Of a stretch of 64,000 nt of DNA, positions 1-10,308 are shown in pieces. The DNA is taken from assembly GCF_007489285.1 (NCBI RefSeq), contig NZ_VLIY01000018.1:44056-108055 (forward strand), given 5' to 3'. This stretch comes from Skermania sp. ID1734. Lineage in GTDB: Bacteria; Actinomycetota; Actinomycetes; Mycobacteriales; Mycobacteriaceae. The notes under the pieces were generated by a model. The model ran no database searches, was not told the origin of the DNA, and was given only the letters and a program-made list of their open reading frames with translations. Position 1 is the first letter of the stretch, and each line of letters begins with the position of its first letter. The position numbers and the translations under genes are program-made.

Positions 1-20
1 TAGGCCCGCCCGGAGGCAGC

Positions 21-599
21 ATGACCGCATCACTCGACCGCATTCCGTATGCGAAGGCGGCGCGCAATCTGCTGCGCGAATCGGTTCTCTCGGCGACCGA
101 CGAGCTGGTGCGGCGCAACGGTTGGGCGGCCACCAGCATCAGCACCCTCGCCCGTGCGGCCGGGGTCAGCCGACAGACCGTCTACAACGAGTTCGGTTCC
201 CGGCAGTCCATTGCCGAGGCTTACGTTCTGCACCGCATGGAGGTGCTGCTCGAGCAGGTCTGCGCGAAACTCACCGCGCACGACACGCTCGAGGACGGCA
301 TGCGCAACGCGCTCGAGCTCTTCTTCGAGGCCTGTGATGAGCCGCTCATCCAAACCGCGCTCGACGGTGACCGGACGAACCTGATCGACCTGGTCCGAAT
401 GGCCAACGAGATTGCCACCGACCGGCTCGCCGCCGCGATCCGCGACATCAACCCCACCATTTCGGCTGACGACGCAATCATCTTCGCGGACACAGTCGCC
501 CGCATCGCGATGGGGCACGCCATGGCGCCGACACTGCCGCGCGACGTGGCGATCGATCGCATGGTGCGGCTGGCTGTCATCGTTCTGCAGCGGGACTGA
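21..599 (+). CDS. TetR-family transcriptional regulator
   Basis: A 192-residue protein with a TetR-type N-terminal helix-turn-helix at about residues 20-66 (ISTLARAAGVSRQTVYNEFG is the recognition part) and an all-helical C-terminal ligand domain of the usual size. The ATG is preceded by GGAGG at a spacing of five bases (the tract before base 20), which supports this start. It would bind DNA as a dimer and release it on binding a small molecule; neither ligand nor target can be read from the sequence. The serpin gene starts 21 bases downstream on the same strand, but that gene seems to have its own promoter, so a shared role is only possible. The region upstream lies outside the window. Confidence 0.85.
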   Translation: MTASLDRIPYAKAARNLLRESVLSATDELVRRNGWAATSISTLARAAGVSRQTVYNEFGSRQSIAEAYVLHRMEVLLEQVCAKLTAHDTLEDGMRNALELFFEACDEPLIQTALDGDRTNLIDLVRMANEIATDRLAAAIRDINPTISADDAIIFADTVARIAMGHAMAPTLPRDVAIDRMVRLAVIVLQRD

Positions 600-608
600 C
601 GACAGACC

Positions 609-614
609 TATCGT
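609..614 (+). promoter_or_regulatory. -10 hexamer of a leaderless promoter for the serpin gene
   Basis: TATCGT fits the actinobacterial -10 pattern TAnnnT and ends six bases before the GTG at 621, so the transcript would begin at or next to the start codon. No Shine-Dalgarno tract is present, which agrees with a leaderless mRNA. Confidence 0.45.
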
Positions 615-620
615 CGTAGT

Positions 621-1772
621 GTGCCCACCACACTGACACCCGCGGTTACTGCGGCCAATGCGCTCACCGCACGCTGGCTCGACACCGCTTCTGCGGAGCA
701 AAATGTCGTGCTTTCGGGTGCGGGGGTGTGGCCGCTCCTTGCCCTTCTGACGGATGCTGCCGACGAGCCAGCACGCTCGGAACTGCTCACCGCTGTCGAT
801 CACATTGCCGACCCGCTGAACCAAGCGGTCGAGCTCATCGACATCCTCGACGGCGCGCAGGCGCTATCGGCAGCGCTCGGGCTGTGGGTGCGTCCGCAAC
901 TGCCGCTCAACCCGGAGTGGACGGCTGCACTGCCCGCCGGCGTCCTCGACACGCTCGGCGACCAGGACCGTCTCGACGCGTGGGCCGAAACCCACACCCG
1001 AGGACTCATCCCCCGTTTCCCACTCGCCGTCGGTCCCGACGACGCGCTTGTTCTCGCGACCGCGCTTGCCGCGATGACGCGCTGGCGGGCGCCGTTCGAA
1101 CCGGCCCGGCTTCACCCGCGGACGGGACCGTGGTCCGGACGAAACCTCGAGGCACTGACCCGCTCCAGCACGAACCTGAGCGAGCTTTCGGTCTTGGACG
1201 CGCCGTCGCCGGTGACGCGATTGGTTGTCGCAGGCGAAGACGACCTCGACGTGCACCTTCTTCTTGGCGGCAGCGACCCGGGCGCGCTCATCGACGTCGG
1301 GCTGCGCGCGCTCACCGGTGCGATGACCGCGACCGACGGGGCCCGACTGCCGATCGGCGCCACCGCACCGGGCGTCGTTGTGGCGCAAGCAGCCGGAAGC
1401 ACCGACTCGCTGTCAGTTTCCTTGCCGCCGTTTTTGATTCGTTCCAGCCACGATCTGTGCCGGCAAGCGCAGCTGTTCGGCTTGCACACCGCGACGGACC
1501 CCAGCAGCGGGCATTTTCCGCGAATCAGCCCCACCCCGCTGGCGGTGGGGCGCGGCGCGCAGGACGTCATGGCCCAGTTCAGCGCCGAGGGGTTCAAAGC
1601 CGCCGCGGTCACTGCGTTCGCCGTTCGGGTCGCGGCCGCATTTCCCTTGCATCGCAATCGCGTCAAGACCATATCGGTCACGCTGGACCAGCCGTTCGCG
1701 TTCATGGCCGTGCATCGACCGACCGCTCTCGTGGTGGTCGTCGGTTGGGTGGCCGACCCCGTCGGCAGCTGA
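621..1772 (+). CDS. serpin-family protein
   Basis: This 383-residue protein has the serpin length and landmarks: an N-terminal helix region like the usual NVVxSPxS segment (QNVVLSGAGVWPLLALL, about residues 27-43), a strand s3A/helix F region (WAETHTRGLIP; ALVLATALAAMTRWRAPFEP), the reactive-loop hinge (AEGFKAAAVTAF, about 322-333) and the C-terminal block QPFAFMAVHRPTALVVVVGW resembling the serpin FxFxIxxxxTxxxLFxGRVxxP ending. Serpins trap serine or cysteine proteases by inserting the cleaved loop into sheet A. Here hinge position P14 is Phe325 where inhibitory serpins have Thr or Ser, so trapping ability is doubtful. No signal peptide is seen, so a cytoplasmic protein is likely. GTG start; stop lies 27 bases from the convergent nusB stop. 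A distant non-inhibitory serpin fold is the main alternative. Confidence 0.75.
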   Translation: MPTTLTPAVTAANALTARWLDTASAEQNVVLSGAGVWPLLALLTDAADEPARSELLTAVDHIADPLNQAVELIDILDGAQALSAALGLWVRPQLPLNPEWTAALPAGVLDTLGDQDRLDAWAETHTRGLIPRFPLAVGPDDALVLATALAAMTRWRAPFEPARLHPRTGPWSGRNLEALTRSSTNLSELSVLDAPSPVTRLVVAGEDDLDVHLLLGGSDPGALIDVGLRALTGAMTATDGARLPIGATAPGVVVAQAAGSTDSLSVSLPPFLIRSSHDLCRQAQLFGLHTATDPSSGHFPRISPTPLAVGRGAQDVMAQFSAEGFKAAAVTAFAVRVAAAFPLHRNRVKTISVTLDQPFAFMAVHRPTALVVVVGWVADPVGS

Positions 1773-1799
1773 CGCCGCGCGCACCAGCGCGAGCGCGAG

Positions 1800-2306
1800 T
1801 CAGGCGGGTTCGTCGTCGTCCGTGGGCCCGGCGGCCGCGGCGGCGCGAACCTGCGGCGCGATCAGGACCACTTGCCCCAGCACGCCGTTGACGAACGCCG
1901 GCGACTCGTCGGTGGACAGCTGCTTGGCCAACTCGACGGCCTCGTCGACCGCAACGACCGGCGGCACGTCGGCGGCATAGAGCAACTCCCACACCGCGAT
2001 CCGCAGAATCGCGCGATCGACCGCTGGTAGTCGCTGCAGTGTCCATTCCTGCAGATACGACTCGACGGTGGCGTCGATCCGCTCACGGTCGGTGGCCACG
2101 CCGCGGACTATCTCAAAGGTGTAGGGATTGACCGGAGCAACTTGGTCATCGGCGGCAGCCAGCTCCGCGCGCTCGTTGGCCAGCGCGACGACGTCGACGT
2201 CGCGAGCCTCGGCCTCGAACAGCAGGTCCACCGCCCGTTTGCGGGCCTTGTGCCTGCTGCCGAGTCGCTTGTATCCGTGTTTGTCAGATGCGGATGCCAC
2301 AGGCAC
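1800..2306 (-). CDS. nusB: transcription antitermination protein NusB
   Basis: NusB, an RNA-binding all-helical protein that with NusE (S10) binds boxA RNA in rRNA leaders and supports antitermination. The 168 residues contain the family core: [19 protein letters not shown] near 18-36, [11 protein letters not shown] in the middle, and the conserved [18 protein letters not shown] and [13 protein letters not shown] segments. The GTG start shares one base with the TAG stop of efp (TAGTG), so the two are translationally coupled; a start some residues further in is also possible because the first 15 residues are not conserved. An acidic tail ends the protein. The efp-nusB order matches M. tuberculosis Rv2534c-Rv2533c. 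Confidence 0.96.
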   Translation of the reverse strand: MPVASASDKHGYKRLGSRHKARKRAVDLLFEAEARDVDVVALANERAELAAADDQVAPVNPYTFEIVRGVATDRERIDATVESYLQEWTLQRLPAVDRAILRIAVWELLYAADVPPVVAVDEAVELAKQLSTDESPAFVNGVLGQVVLIAPQVRAAAAAGPTDDDEPA

Positions 2307-2869
2307 TAGGTGTTGACTCGGCCCAGGTAGCTGCCGTCGCGCGAGTCGATCTTGAGCTTGTCACCGGTGTTGATGAACAACGGCACCTGCACCTCCGCGC
2401 CGGTTTCCAGCGTGGCCGGTTTGGTGCCGCCGGTCGACCGGTCGCCCTGCAGACCGGGGTCGGTGTGCTGCACCTCGAGTTCCACCGTGACCGGCAGCTC
2501 GACGTAGAGCGGCTCGCCCTCGTGCGTGGCCACCTGCACGCTCATGTTCTCGAGCAGGAAGCGGGCACCGTCACCGATGGTCTGTTCGCTGATCGAGATC
2601 TGGTCGAAGGTCTCGCCGTCCATGAACACGTAGTCGGTTCCGTCGTGGTACAGATACGTCATGTCCCGGCGGTCGACGGTGGCGGTCTCGACCTTCACGC
2701 CGGCGTTGAAGGTCTTGTCCACGACCTTGCCCGACAGCACGTTCTTCAGCTTGGTGCGTACGAACGCCGGGCCTTTACCGGGCTTGACGTGCTGGAACTC
2801 GATGATCTGCTGAAGCTGGCCGTCGATCTTCAGCACCAGGCCGTTCTTGAAATCGCTGGTATCAGCCAC
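2306..2869 (-). CDS. efp: translation elongation factor P
   Basis: EF-P (187 residues, full length, three beta-barrel domains) binds the ribosome between P and E sites and relieves stalling at polyproline stretches. The tip loop of domain I reads KPGKGPAF with Lys32 at the position that is modified in other bacteria. The palindromic PGKGP loop is the actinobacterial form, described as working without modification; no modification genes are seen in the window. The C-terminal domain ends with [23 protein letters not shown] tract lies about 11 bases before the GTG. It is followed without a gap by nusB. Polyproline clients nearby include secD (repeated Pro-Thr/Pro-Ala insert) and the PPGYG-repeat protein at 19172. 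Confidence 0.97.
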   Translation of the reverse strand: MADTSDFKNGLVLKIDGQLQQIIEFQHVKPGKGPAFVRTKLKNVLSGKVVDKTFNAGVKVETATVDRRDMTYLYHDGTDYVFMDGETFDQISISEQTIGDGARFLLENMSVQVATHEGEPLYVELPVTVELEVQHTDPGLQGDRSTGGTKPATLETGAEVQVPLFINTGDKLKIDSRDGSYLGRVNT

Positions 2870-2955
2870 TTGGTCCGCGTCTCCTCAAATACGTCTCTCG
2901 CGCGACTGTGGGCAGCCGGGCGCCGCAGAGCAGTGTACCGGCCGGAAGCGATTGC

Positions 2956-4062
2956 TCAGATTGCCGTCAGCTCACGCGGCGTCATCGTCAGTAATTCCGG
3001 CCCACCGGCGCGCACCACGAGCGTGTCCTCAATCCGCACCCCACCGCGCCCGGCGAGATAGACCCCGGGCTCGACGGTGACGACCGCCGAGCCCGGGATC
3101 GATCCGCTGGCACCGGCGCCGATACCCGGCGCCTCGTGAATCTCGAGCCCCACTCCGTGGCCCAGACCGTGCGCGAACAGCTCGCCGTAACCGGCGTCGT
3201 CGATGAGCGAGCGCGCCGCGGCATCGACCGCGGCTGCCGGCATGTCGGGAGCCAGCGCTGCCCGTCCGGCCTCCTGGGCCCGCTGCACCAACTCATAGAT
3301 CTCGCGCTGCCAGTGCGCTGGCGTGCCGAGCACATAGGTGCGCGTCATATCTGAGTGGTAACCGTCGACGACCGCACCGAAATCGAGTTTGACGAAGTCA
3401 CCGGCCCGCAGTACTGCACGGGTCGGCCGGTGGTGCGGCACAGCGGAATTCGGTCCCGCCGCGACGATTGTTTCGAAAGAGACGGCCTCGGCGCCGTGCG
3501 CGAACATCAGGAATTCGAGTTCGCGTCCCACCTCCCGTTCCGTGCGCCCCGGACGCAGGCCGCCGTCGTCGATCAACTGCGCCAGGGCCGCGTCGGCGGC
3601 CGCGCAGGCGGCGTGCAGGGCGCGGATTTCGTCCTCGTCCTTGACCTCGCGCAACTTTTCCACGAGGCCGGGCAGCCTGACGAGTTCGATATGTTCCGCG
3701 GCCGCCTGGAGCGAGCGGTGTTCATCGACGGTGACGACGTGGCTCTCGTAGCCGAGACGTCGGGTGCCGGGTTCTGTCGCCTCGACCAATCCGCGAGCGG
3801 CTGCCCGGGCCAGGTGCGCGCGCAGATCGGGGACCTGCTCGCCCACCTGCGTCCGATACCGTCCATCGGTGGCGATCACCGTCGAGGCTTCCCGCTCGGC
3901 GGTGTCGGCCAAGTCGACCCACAGAGCGGCGTTCGAACCCGTAAACCCGGTCAAATAGCGGATATTGGTGAGATTCGTGATCAGCACGGCGTCGACGTCC
4001 GCTTCCGCGGCCCGTGCCGTGTCGCGCAACGCCTGCCGCCGTGCCCGATAGTCGGCCGTCAT
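2956..4062 (-). CDS. pepQ: M24-family Xaa-Pro dipeptidase/aminopeptidase
   Basis: A cytoplasmic dinuclear-metal peptidase that removes residues next to proline (Rv2535c counterpart). The N-terminal half is the creatinase-like domain (ITNLTNIRYLTGFTGSNAAL). The C-terminal pita-bread domain carries all five metal ligands: two Asp in KLDFGAVVDGYHSDMTRTY, His in HGLGHGVGLEIHE, Glu in VTVEPGVYLAG and Glu in GGVRIEDTL. I place the start at the ATG at 4062 (368 residues; MTADYRARR) because the frame open further upstream adds unconserved residues, and because TACCGT (4070-4075) sits seven bases before this ATG as a leaderless -10. It lies upstream of efp with an 86-base gap. Whether it prefers dipeptides or longer peptides cannot be told. 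Confidence 0.92.
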   Translation of the reverse strand: MTADYRARRQALRDTARAAEADVDAVLITNLTNIRYLTGFTGSNAALWVDLADTAEREASTVIATDGRYRTQVGEQVPDLRAHLARAAARGLVEATEPGTRRLGYESHVVTVDEHRSLQAAAEHIELVRLPGLVEKLREVKDEDEIRALHAACAAADAALAQLIDDGGLRPGRTEREVGRELEFLMFAHGAEAVSFETIVAAGPNSAVPHHRPTRAVLRAGDFVKLDFGAVVDGYHSDMTRTYVLGTPAHWQREIYELVQRAQEAGRAALAPDMPAAAVDAAARSLIDDAGYGELFAHGLGHGVGLEIHEAPGIGAGASGSIPGSAVVTVEPGVYLAGRGGVRIEDTLVVRAGGPELLTMTPRELTAI

Positions 4063-4069
4063 ACCAGCG

Positions 4070-4075
4070 ACGGTA
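4070..4075 (-). promoter_or_regulatory. -10 hexamer of a leaderless pepQ promoter
   Basis: On the minus strand TACCGT matches TAnnnT and is separated from the ATG at 4062 by seven bases. This decides the start codon in favour of MTADYRARR. Confidence 0.45.
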
Positions 4076-4180
4076 CCGCGCCGGTCCCACGGAGACATGG
4101 TGCGTGATCTTGTGGAGCGGGCAACACAGAGCTAGCTAATCTTCTGTAACGTCCAACACATCTGCTGGCGGCAAACCCGC

Positions 4181-4186
4181 TACTCT
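4181..4186 (+). promoter_or_regulatory. -10 hexamer of a leaderless promoter for the Rv2536-like gene
   Basis: TACTCT (TAnnnT) is followed by six bases and then the ATG at 4193, with no Shine-Dalgarno tract between them. A transcript would start at the ATG. Confidence 0.5.
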
Positions 4187-4192
4187 GTCTGC

Positions 4193-4834
4193 ATGAATTT
4201 GTGGCTTCTGCGGGGGCTTTGCCTGGCCGCGGTGCATGTGGTCGTGCGGGTCATTGTCGGCTTACTGATCATCAAGTGGCCTCTGCACGGCGATGTGGTG
4301 CGGTGGGTTTCCCTCGTGGTGGTGCTCGCCATCGCGCTGATCTGGGGACTTTTCGACGGCCGGCGCGACCGCCGCGCCAACCCGGAGGCGGAAGACGGCG
4401 CAGACCTGACGATGCTGTGGCTCAAGGCCGGCATCGTGGGCGCGCTGGTCGCGGGCATCGTCTGCTGGATTCTGGATCTGGTGGGTATCGACGTCTCCAG
4501 CAACGGCCTGTTCTTCGAAATTACCTCGGGCGCAGCGTGGACGACGTTGATCATCTTCGTTCCCGCGATGCTCGGCGTAGCTATCGGACGCCTGCTGGCC
4601 AACCGTGAAATCTCCAAGTCGGAGCAGCAGCGCGAACTCGTCGGCGCGGGAGCGCGGCACAGTTCAACGGCCGGTTACCAGGGCGACGAGTACTACGACG
4701 CGCCCTCGGGCGCGCATGCGCGCCCTGATGAGGAAACCACTCAGGAGTTCCCCGCGGTGCCTGCTGACGACCGGTCCGCGCGCCAAGCCACCGACACCGG
4801 CAAGCGGCGCTTCCCGTTCGGTAAGTCGAAGTAG
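4193..4834 (+). CDS. B-4DMT family membrane protein (Rv2536-like)
   Basis: A 213-residue integral membrane protein with four predicted membrane helices (about residues 8-27, 36-54, 74-96 and 112-131) followed by a long hydrophilic, acidic and Gly/Ser-rich cytoplasmic tail ending in a basic FPFGKSK. The family is named as four-helix transporters by homology; its substrate is unknown to me. Position between pepQ and the aro genes, on the opposite strand, is the same as Rv2536 in M. tuberculosis. The stop lies three bases from the convergent aroB stop. In mycobacteria aroQ sits between this gene and aroB; here there is no space for it. Confidence 0.8.
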   Translation: MNLWLLRGLCLAAVHVVVRVIVGLLIIKWPLHGDVVRWVSLVVVLAIALIWGLFDGRRDRRANPEAEDGADLTMLWLKAGIVGALVAGIVCWILDLVGIDVSSNGLFFEITSGAAWTTLIIFVPAMLGVAIGRLLANREISKSEQQRELVGAGARHSSTAGYQGDEYYDAPSGAHARPDEETTQEFPAVPADDRSARQATDTGKRRFPFGKSK

Positions 4835-4837
4835 CGG

Positions 4838-6509
<1,672 letters not shown>

Positions 6510-6513
<4 letters not shown>

Positions 6514-7697
6514 CGCGGTGGCCGCGCCATGGTGGCTTTGACGTAGTGATTGATGTTTGCGGTGGTCTCGGTCAGCGAGTCGCCCCCGAATTTCTCCAGC
6601 GCCGCCTGCGCCACCACCAACGCCACCATTGATTCGGCAACGACACCGGCCGCGGGCACGGCGCACACGTCGGAGCGTTGGTGAATCGCGACCGCCTCGT
6701 CCCCGGTGCTCATGTCGACGGTGGCGAGCGCACGCGGCACCGTGGAGATCGGCTTCATGGCGGCCCGGACGCGCAACGGCTCACCGTTGGTCATGCCGCC
6801 CTCGAGGCCGCCGGCGCGGTTCGTGGACCGCATGACTCCGTCGGGGCCGGGCCGCATCTCGTCGTGCGCCGCACTGCCGCGGCGGCGGGCGGTCTCGAAT
6901 CCGTCGCCGATCTCTACGCCCTTGATCGCCTGAATGCCCATGAGCGCGGCGGCTAGCCGGGAGTCCAGGCGTCGCTCACCGCTGACGTAGGAGCCGAGAC
7001 CGACGGGCAGTCCCTCGACGATCACCTCGACGACGCCGCCGAGGGTGTCGCCGTCCTTCTTTGCCGCCTCGATCTCGGCAATCATGGCGTCGGCGGCGGT
7101 GGCGTCGAAGGCGCGGACCGGGCTCGCGTCAATGGCCGTCAGGTCGCTCGCAGTCGGTGTGGCCCCAGCCGGAGCGGCAGCGGTGCCGATGGACACGACG
7201 TGGGAAATCACCTCTACGCCCAGCGCCTGCCGCAGAAACTCGCGTGCGACGGTACCCACCGCGACGCGCGCCGCGGTTTCCCGCGCACTCGCCCGCTCGA
7301 GAACGGGTCTGGCGTCGTCGAAGCCGTATTTCAGCATGCCGGAGTAGTCCGCGTGGCCGGGTCGCGGACGCGTCAGTGGCGCGTTCCGGGCCAGGTCCGC
7401 CAGCTCCGCCTCGTCGACGGGGTCGGCCGACATCACGGTCTCCCACTTGGGCCATTCGGTGTTTCCGACCTCGATGGCGACCGGACCGCCCTGCGTTTTG
7501 CCGTGCCGGACGCCACCGAGGATGGTGACCTTGTCGGCCTCGAACTTCATCCGCGCGCCGCGGCCGTACCCGAGGCGCCGCCGCGCGAGCTGCTCAGCGA
7601 TGTCTGTAGACGTCACCTCGACGCCGGCGACCATCCCTTCGAGGATCGCGACAAGGGCGGGACCATGGGATTCTCCGGCAGTTATCCAGCGCAGCAC
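6510..7697 (-). CDS. aroC: chorismate synthase
   Basis: Last step of the shikimate pathway: anti-elimination of phosphate from EPSP to chorismate, needing reduced FMN. The GTG at 7697 gives a 395-residue protein of normal length that begins [19 protein letters not shown], with the catalytic His11 in GESHG and the second His in [14 protein letters not shown]-binding signatures GGSAHDEM-like [13 protein letters not shown] and [18 protein letters not shown] sequence are present. The frame stays open upstream but with non-conserved residues. The three aro genes aroC, aroK and aroB overlap by four bases each; aroE lies further upstream, separated by a prepilin peptidase gene. Confidence 0.96.
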
Positions 7698-7755
7698 GTA
7701 GGCAATCTTCCCATGTCCGTGCAGGTGCGCCGTTACCTGGCTGCTCAGGAGCGCG

Positions 7756-8187
7756 TCAATACAGGCACAGCGCGAGCAATGTCGCCGCACACATCGACGG
7801 ACCATGCGCAACAACGTGCGACCGACGTCGAATCAACTGAGTCGCGCCGACAAGAGCAGTAAGACACGGTGCCAGGAGCGCCGCGAACACCCAGGCCTGG
7901 GCGCCGCCGAGCGCGGCGAGCGCTCCCACGCCGAGGGCCAGCTTCACGTCGCCGGCCCCTAAGGCCGACGGCCGGGCGAGATGAATTACCAGGTAGGACG
8001 CGGCGAGGACGAGACCGCCGACGACGGCTTGCCGCGCGCGACCGGTGACGACCGCATATCCGAGCACTGCGAGTGCTCCCGGAATTGTCAGGGCGTTCGG
8101 CAACCGGCGTTCGCGCATGTCGATCACCGACAACCACACGCACCACACCGCTACTGCCATCGCCGCCATGCGACCAGCCTGCGGCAC
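7756..8187 (-). CDS. small A24-family prepilin peptidase-like membrane protein
   Basis: A 143-residue hydrophobic protein with the two active-site aspartates of type IV prepilin peptidases: Asp23 in [12 protein letters not shown] and the GxGDxK motif in [12 protein letters not shown]. It covers only the peptidase half (TadV/CpaA-like size) and lacks the N-terminal methylase domain with its Cys zinc motif. It should process class III signal peptides at the membrane. No pilin or Tad/Flp assembly genes are seen in the window, so its substrate is elsewhere or it is an orphan. M. tuberculosis Rv2551c is the positional counterpart. The start may be the ATG at 8169 rather than the GTG used here. Confidence 0.8.
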   Translation of the reverse strand: MPQAGRMAAMAVAVWCVWLSVIDMRERRLPNALTIPGALAVLGYAVVTGRARQAVVGGLVLAASYLVIHLARPSALGAGDVKLALGVGALAALGGAQAWVFAALLAPCLTALVGATQLIRRRSHVVAHGPSMCAATLLALCLY

Positions 8188-8249
8188 GGCGAATGCGCAA
8201 ACGGTGCGCTCAGTCGGGTGCTGTGGATGGCTGCGCGGTTGTGGACTAC

Positions 8250-9074
8250 TCAGCTTTCGCGCAGCGCGGCGGCCATCGCTTCCTTGGGCGCGGGCATTCC
8301 GGTGAACTGCTCTACCTGGCCGAATGCTTGATTCAACAGCATGTCAAGACCGCTCACGACGATGCCGCCCGCGGCCCGCACCGAGGTGGCTAGCGGCGTT
8401 GGCCATGGGTTGTAGATCGCGTCAAGCAGGAAGGGGATCTGTCGGGCGGCGGCGGCGAGCGGTTCGGCCGCAGTCGCGGGAACCGTGCTGACCACGACGG
8501 CGGCCTGCGCACAGGCATCCGAGACATCGGCGAGCGTGAAGTCCACGACCCGGGCGTCGAGGCCGAGATTTCCTGCCAGCTCTACCGTCGGCGCCGCGCG
8601 CTCAGCGCTGCGGGCCACGATCGACACCTCGGAGACACCGAGTTCGGCCAGCGCCAACACCGCCGGACGGGCTGTGCCACCCGCGCCGATCACAATTGCG
8701 GACGCGCCCCGAATGGTGCCGACGCCGCCGCCGACAAGTGCGCCACGCACGCCGTCGACGTCGGTGCAGTCGGCGCGCCAACCGGATTCGGTGCGCACCA
8801 GGGTGTTCGCGGAACCGACCAACACCGCACGCTCGGTGCGCTCGGTCGCGAATTCGAGCGCGGCGACCTTCCCGGGCATGGTCACCGACAGCCCGACCCA
8901 CTCCGGGCCGAGGCCACCGACGAATCCGGGCAACTGTTCGGCAGTGCATTCGACCCGTTCGTAGGTCCACGCGCTCAAGCCCAGCGCCCGATAGGCCGCC
9001 AAATGCAACTGTGGCGAACGCGAGTGCGCGATGGGACTACCCAGGACCGCCGCGCGGCGGACCTCACCTGCCAC
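8250..9074 (-). CDS. aroE: shikimate dehydrogenase (NADP+)
   Basis: Reduces 3-dehydroshikimate to shikimate. The 274 residues show the substrate-binding SPIAHSRSPQLH at about 14-25, catalytic Lys in GLSVTMPGK (about 61-69; the usual residue before Lys is Leu, here Gly), the catalytic Asp in ADCTDVDGVRGAL and the nucleotide-binding GAGGTARPAV. The C-terminal GLDMLLNQAFGQVEQFTG is typical. The GTG start overlaps the mltG 3' end by 11 bases, so it is probably co-transcribed with ruvX and mltG. Gly in place of Leu before the catalytic Lys is a small departure; a quinate/shikimate paralogue cannot be ruled out. Confidence 0.93.
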   Translation of the reverse strand: MAGEVRRAAVLGSPIAHSRSPQLHLAAYRALGLSAWTYERVECTAEQLPGFVGGLGPEWVGLSVTMPGKVAALEFATERTERAVLVGSANTLVRTESGWRADCTDVDGVRGALVGGGVGTIRGASAIVIGAGGTARPAVLALAELGVSEVSIVARSAERAAPTVELAGNLGLDARVVDFTLADVSDACAQAAVVVSTVPATAAEPLAAAARQIPFLLDAIYNPWPTPLATSVRAAGGIVVSGLDMLLNQAFGQVEQFTGMPAPKEAMAAALRES

Positions 9075-10308
9075 TGTCGAGAATTCCGCTCTGCTTCGCC
9101 CGATCGATGTTGCGTAAGTGCTCGTCGTAGTCGGCGGTGAACAGCGTGGTGCCCTGCTTGTCGACCGTCACGAAGTACAACCAGTTGCCGGGCGCGGGTT
9201 TCTCGATCGCCTCGAGCGCGGGCACGCTCGGAGACGCGATCGGCGTGGCGGGCAAACCAGGCATGGCGTAGGTGTTCCACGGGGTGACCTTGGCGCGATC
9301 AGCGTCGGTGGTTGCCACCTCGGTGCGCTCCAGCGCGTAGTTCACCGTTGAGTCGAACTCGAGTGGTCGGTTCACCGCGAGCCGGTTGAGAATGACCCGC
9401 GCAACCTTGGCAAAGTCCGGCGGCAACGACTCGCGTTCCACCAGCGACGCCGCAATCAGCTTCTGGTACGGGTTGAGCGGCACGTCCGGCGTCTGTTCGA
9501 GGATTCCGGCCTTCTCATACGTGCTCGCCCCCTCGCTGACCAACTGCCGCAGAATTTGGGTGGGCGTGGCGGTCGGATCGAAATCCCATGTCCCCGACGG
9601 AATGAGGCCCTCGAGTTGCCGGTCGTGATCTGGCACCTTCGACACGGCATCCAGCGCCCAATCCGGCACACCGAGCGACTTGAGGTCAGGGCTCGCTCCG
9701 GCGGTGTTCAGCTCGTCGTAAGTGATGCATTTCTTGTCGCCGCCAGTTCCGTAACAGCTGGCCTCGGCGATCTTGGTGTAGATACCGTCTTTTCGCGCGT
9801 GCGTGTTGACGTCGGTCGAGTCATGCAGTTGACGGCCCTCGGTGAGCAGCACATGCCCGACCCGCGAGCTCGGGTCGACAAGCTTGTCGACCGCGCGCTT
9901 GCCCGAAATCTCGGTAGGAATGGCGTAGTAACCCGGTTGCAGCTTGTCCATTTGGTCGTTGGCGACGGCCGCCTCGTAGAAGGCGGCCGCGCTTGCAGTG
10001 ACGTCCTTCTTCGCCATCTGCTGGGCGATCTGGTCGGCGGTGTCGCCGGTCTTGACCTGGATGACCACTTCCTTGCCGCCGGGGCCGTTGTAGTCCGGCG
10101 CAAGCTCCGATCGGTTGAGCCACTTCTTGATGCCGAATCCAAGACCACCCACGACAACGAGCATGAATGCGCACGCAAGCAGCACCACCGCCCGGCTGCG
10201 CCGGCGCCGGGCGCGAGCCTTCGCACGGCGCTGGGCACGGCTGCCGGGCACGGGTCCTACTCGCGTCGGCGCGGGCCGCTCGAGCTGAAGGTCGTCGCGT
10301 TCGTCCAC
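9064..10308 (-). CDS. mltG: endolytic murein transglycosylase MltG (YceG-like)
   Basis: Cleaves nascent peptidoglycan strands at the outer face of the membrane and is thought to set glycan length. The 414 residues contain a basic cytoplasmic N-terminus (RRAKARARRRRSR), one membrane helix at about 41-61, a LysM-like subdomain (VVIQVKTGDTADQIAQQM, 81-98) and the catalytic Glu291 in AASLVERESLPPD. The usual YceG motifs NRL and FDSTVNY, and PWNTY-PGLPATPI, follow. GTG start sharing one base with the ruvX stop (TAGTG). M. tuberculosis Rv2553c is the counterpart. The ruvX-mltG-aroE run is conserved across Mycobacteriales. Confidence 0.94.
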   Translation of the reverse strand: MDERDDLQLERPAPTRVGPVPGSRAQRRAKARARRRRSRAVVLLACAFMLVVVGGLGFGIKKWLNRSELAPDYNGPGGKEVVIQVKTGDTADQIAQQMAKKDVTASAAAFYEAAVANDQMDKLQPGYYAIPTEISGKRAVDKLVDPSSRVGHVLLTEGRQLHDSTDVNTHARKDGIYTKIAEASCYGTGGDKKCITYDELNTAGASPDLKSLGVPDWALDAVSKVPDHDRQLEGLIPSGTWDFDPTATPTQILRQLVSEGASTYEKAGILEQTPDVPLNPYQKLIAASLVERESLPPDFAKVARVILNRLAVNRPLEFDSTVNYALERTEVATTDADRAKVTPWNTYAMPGLPATPIASPSVPALEAIEKPAPGNWLYFVTVDKQGTTLFTADYDEHLRNIDRAKQSGILDSGR

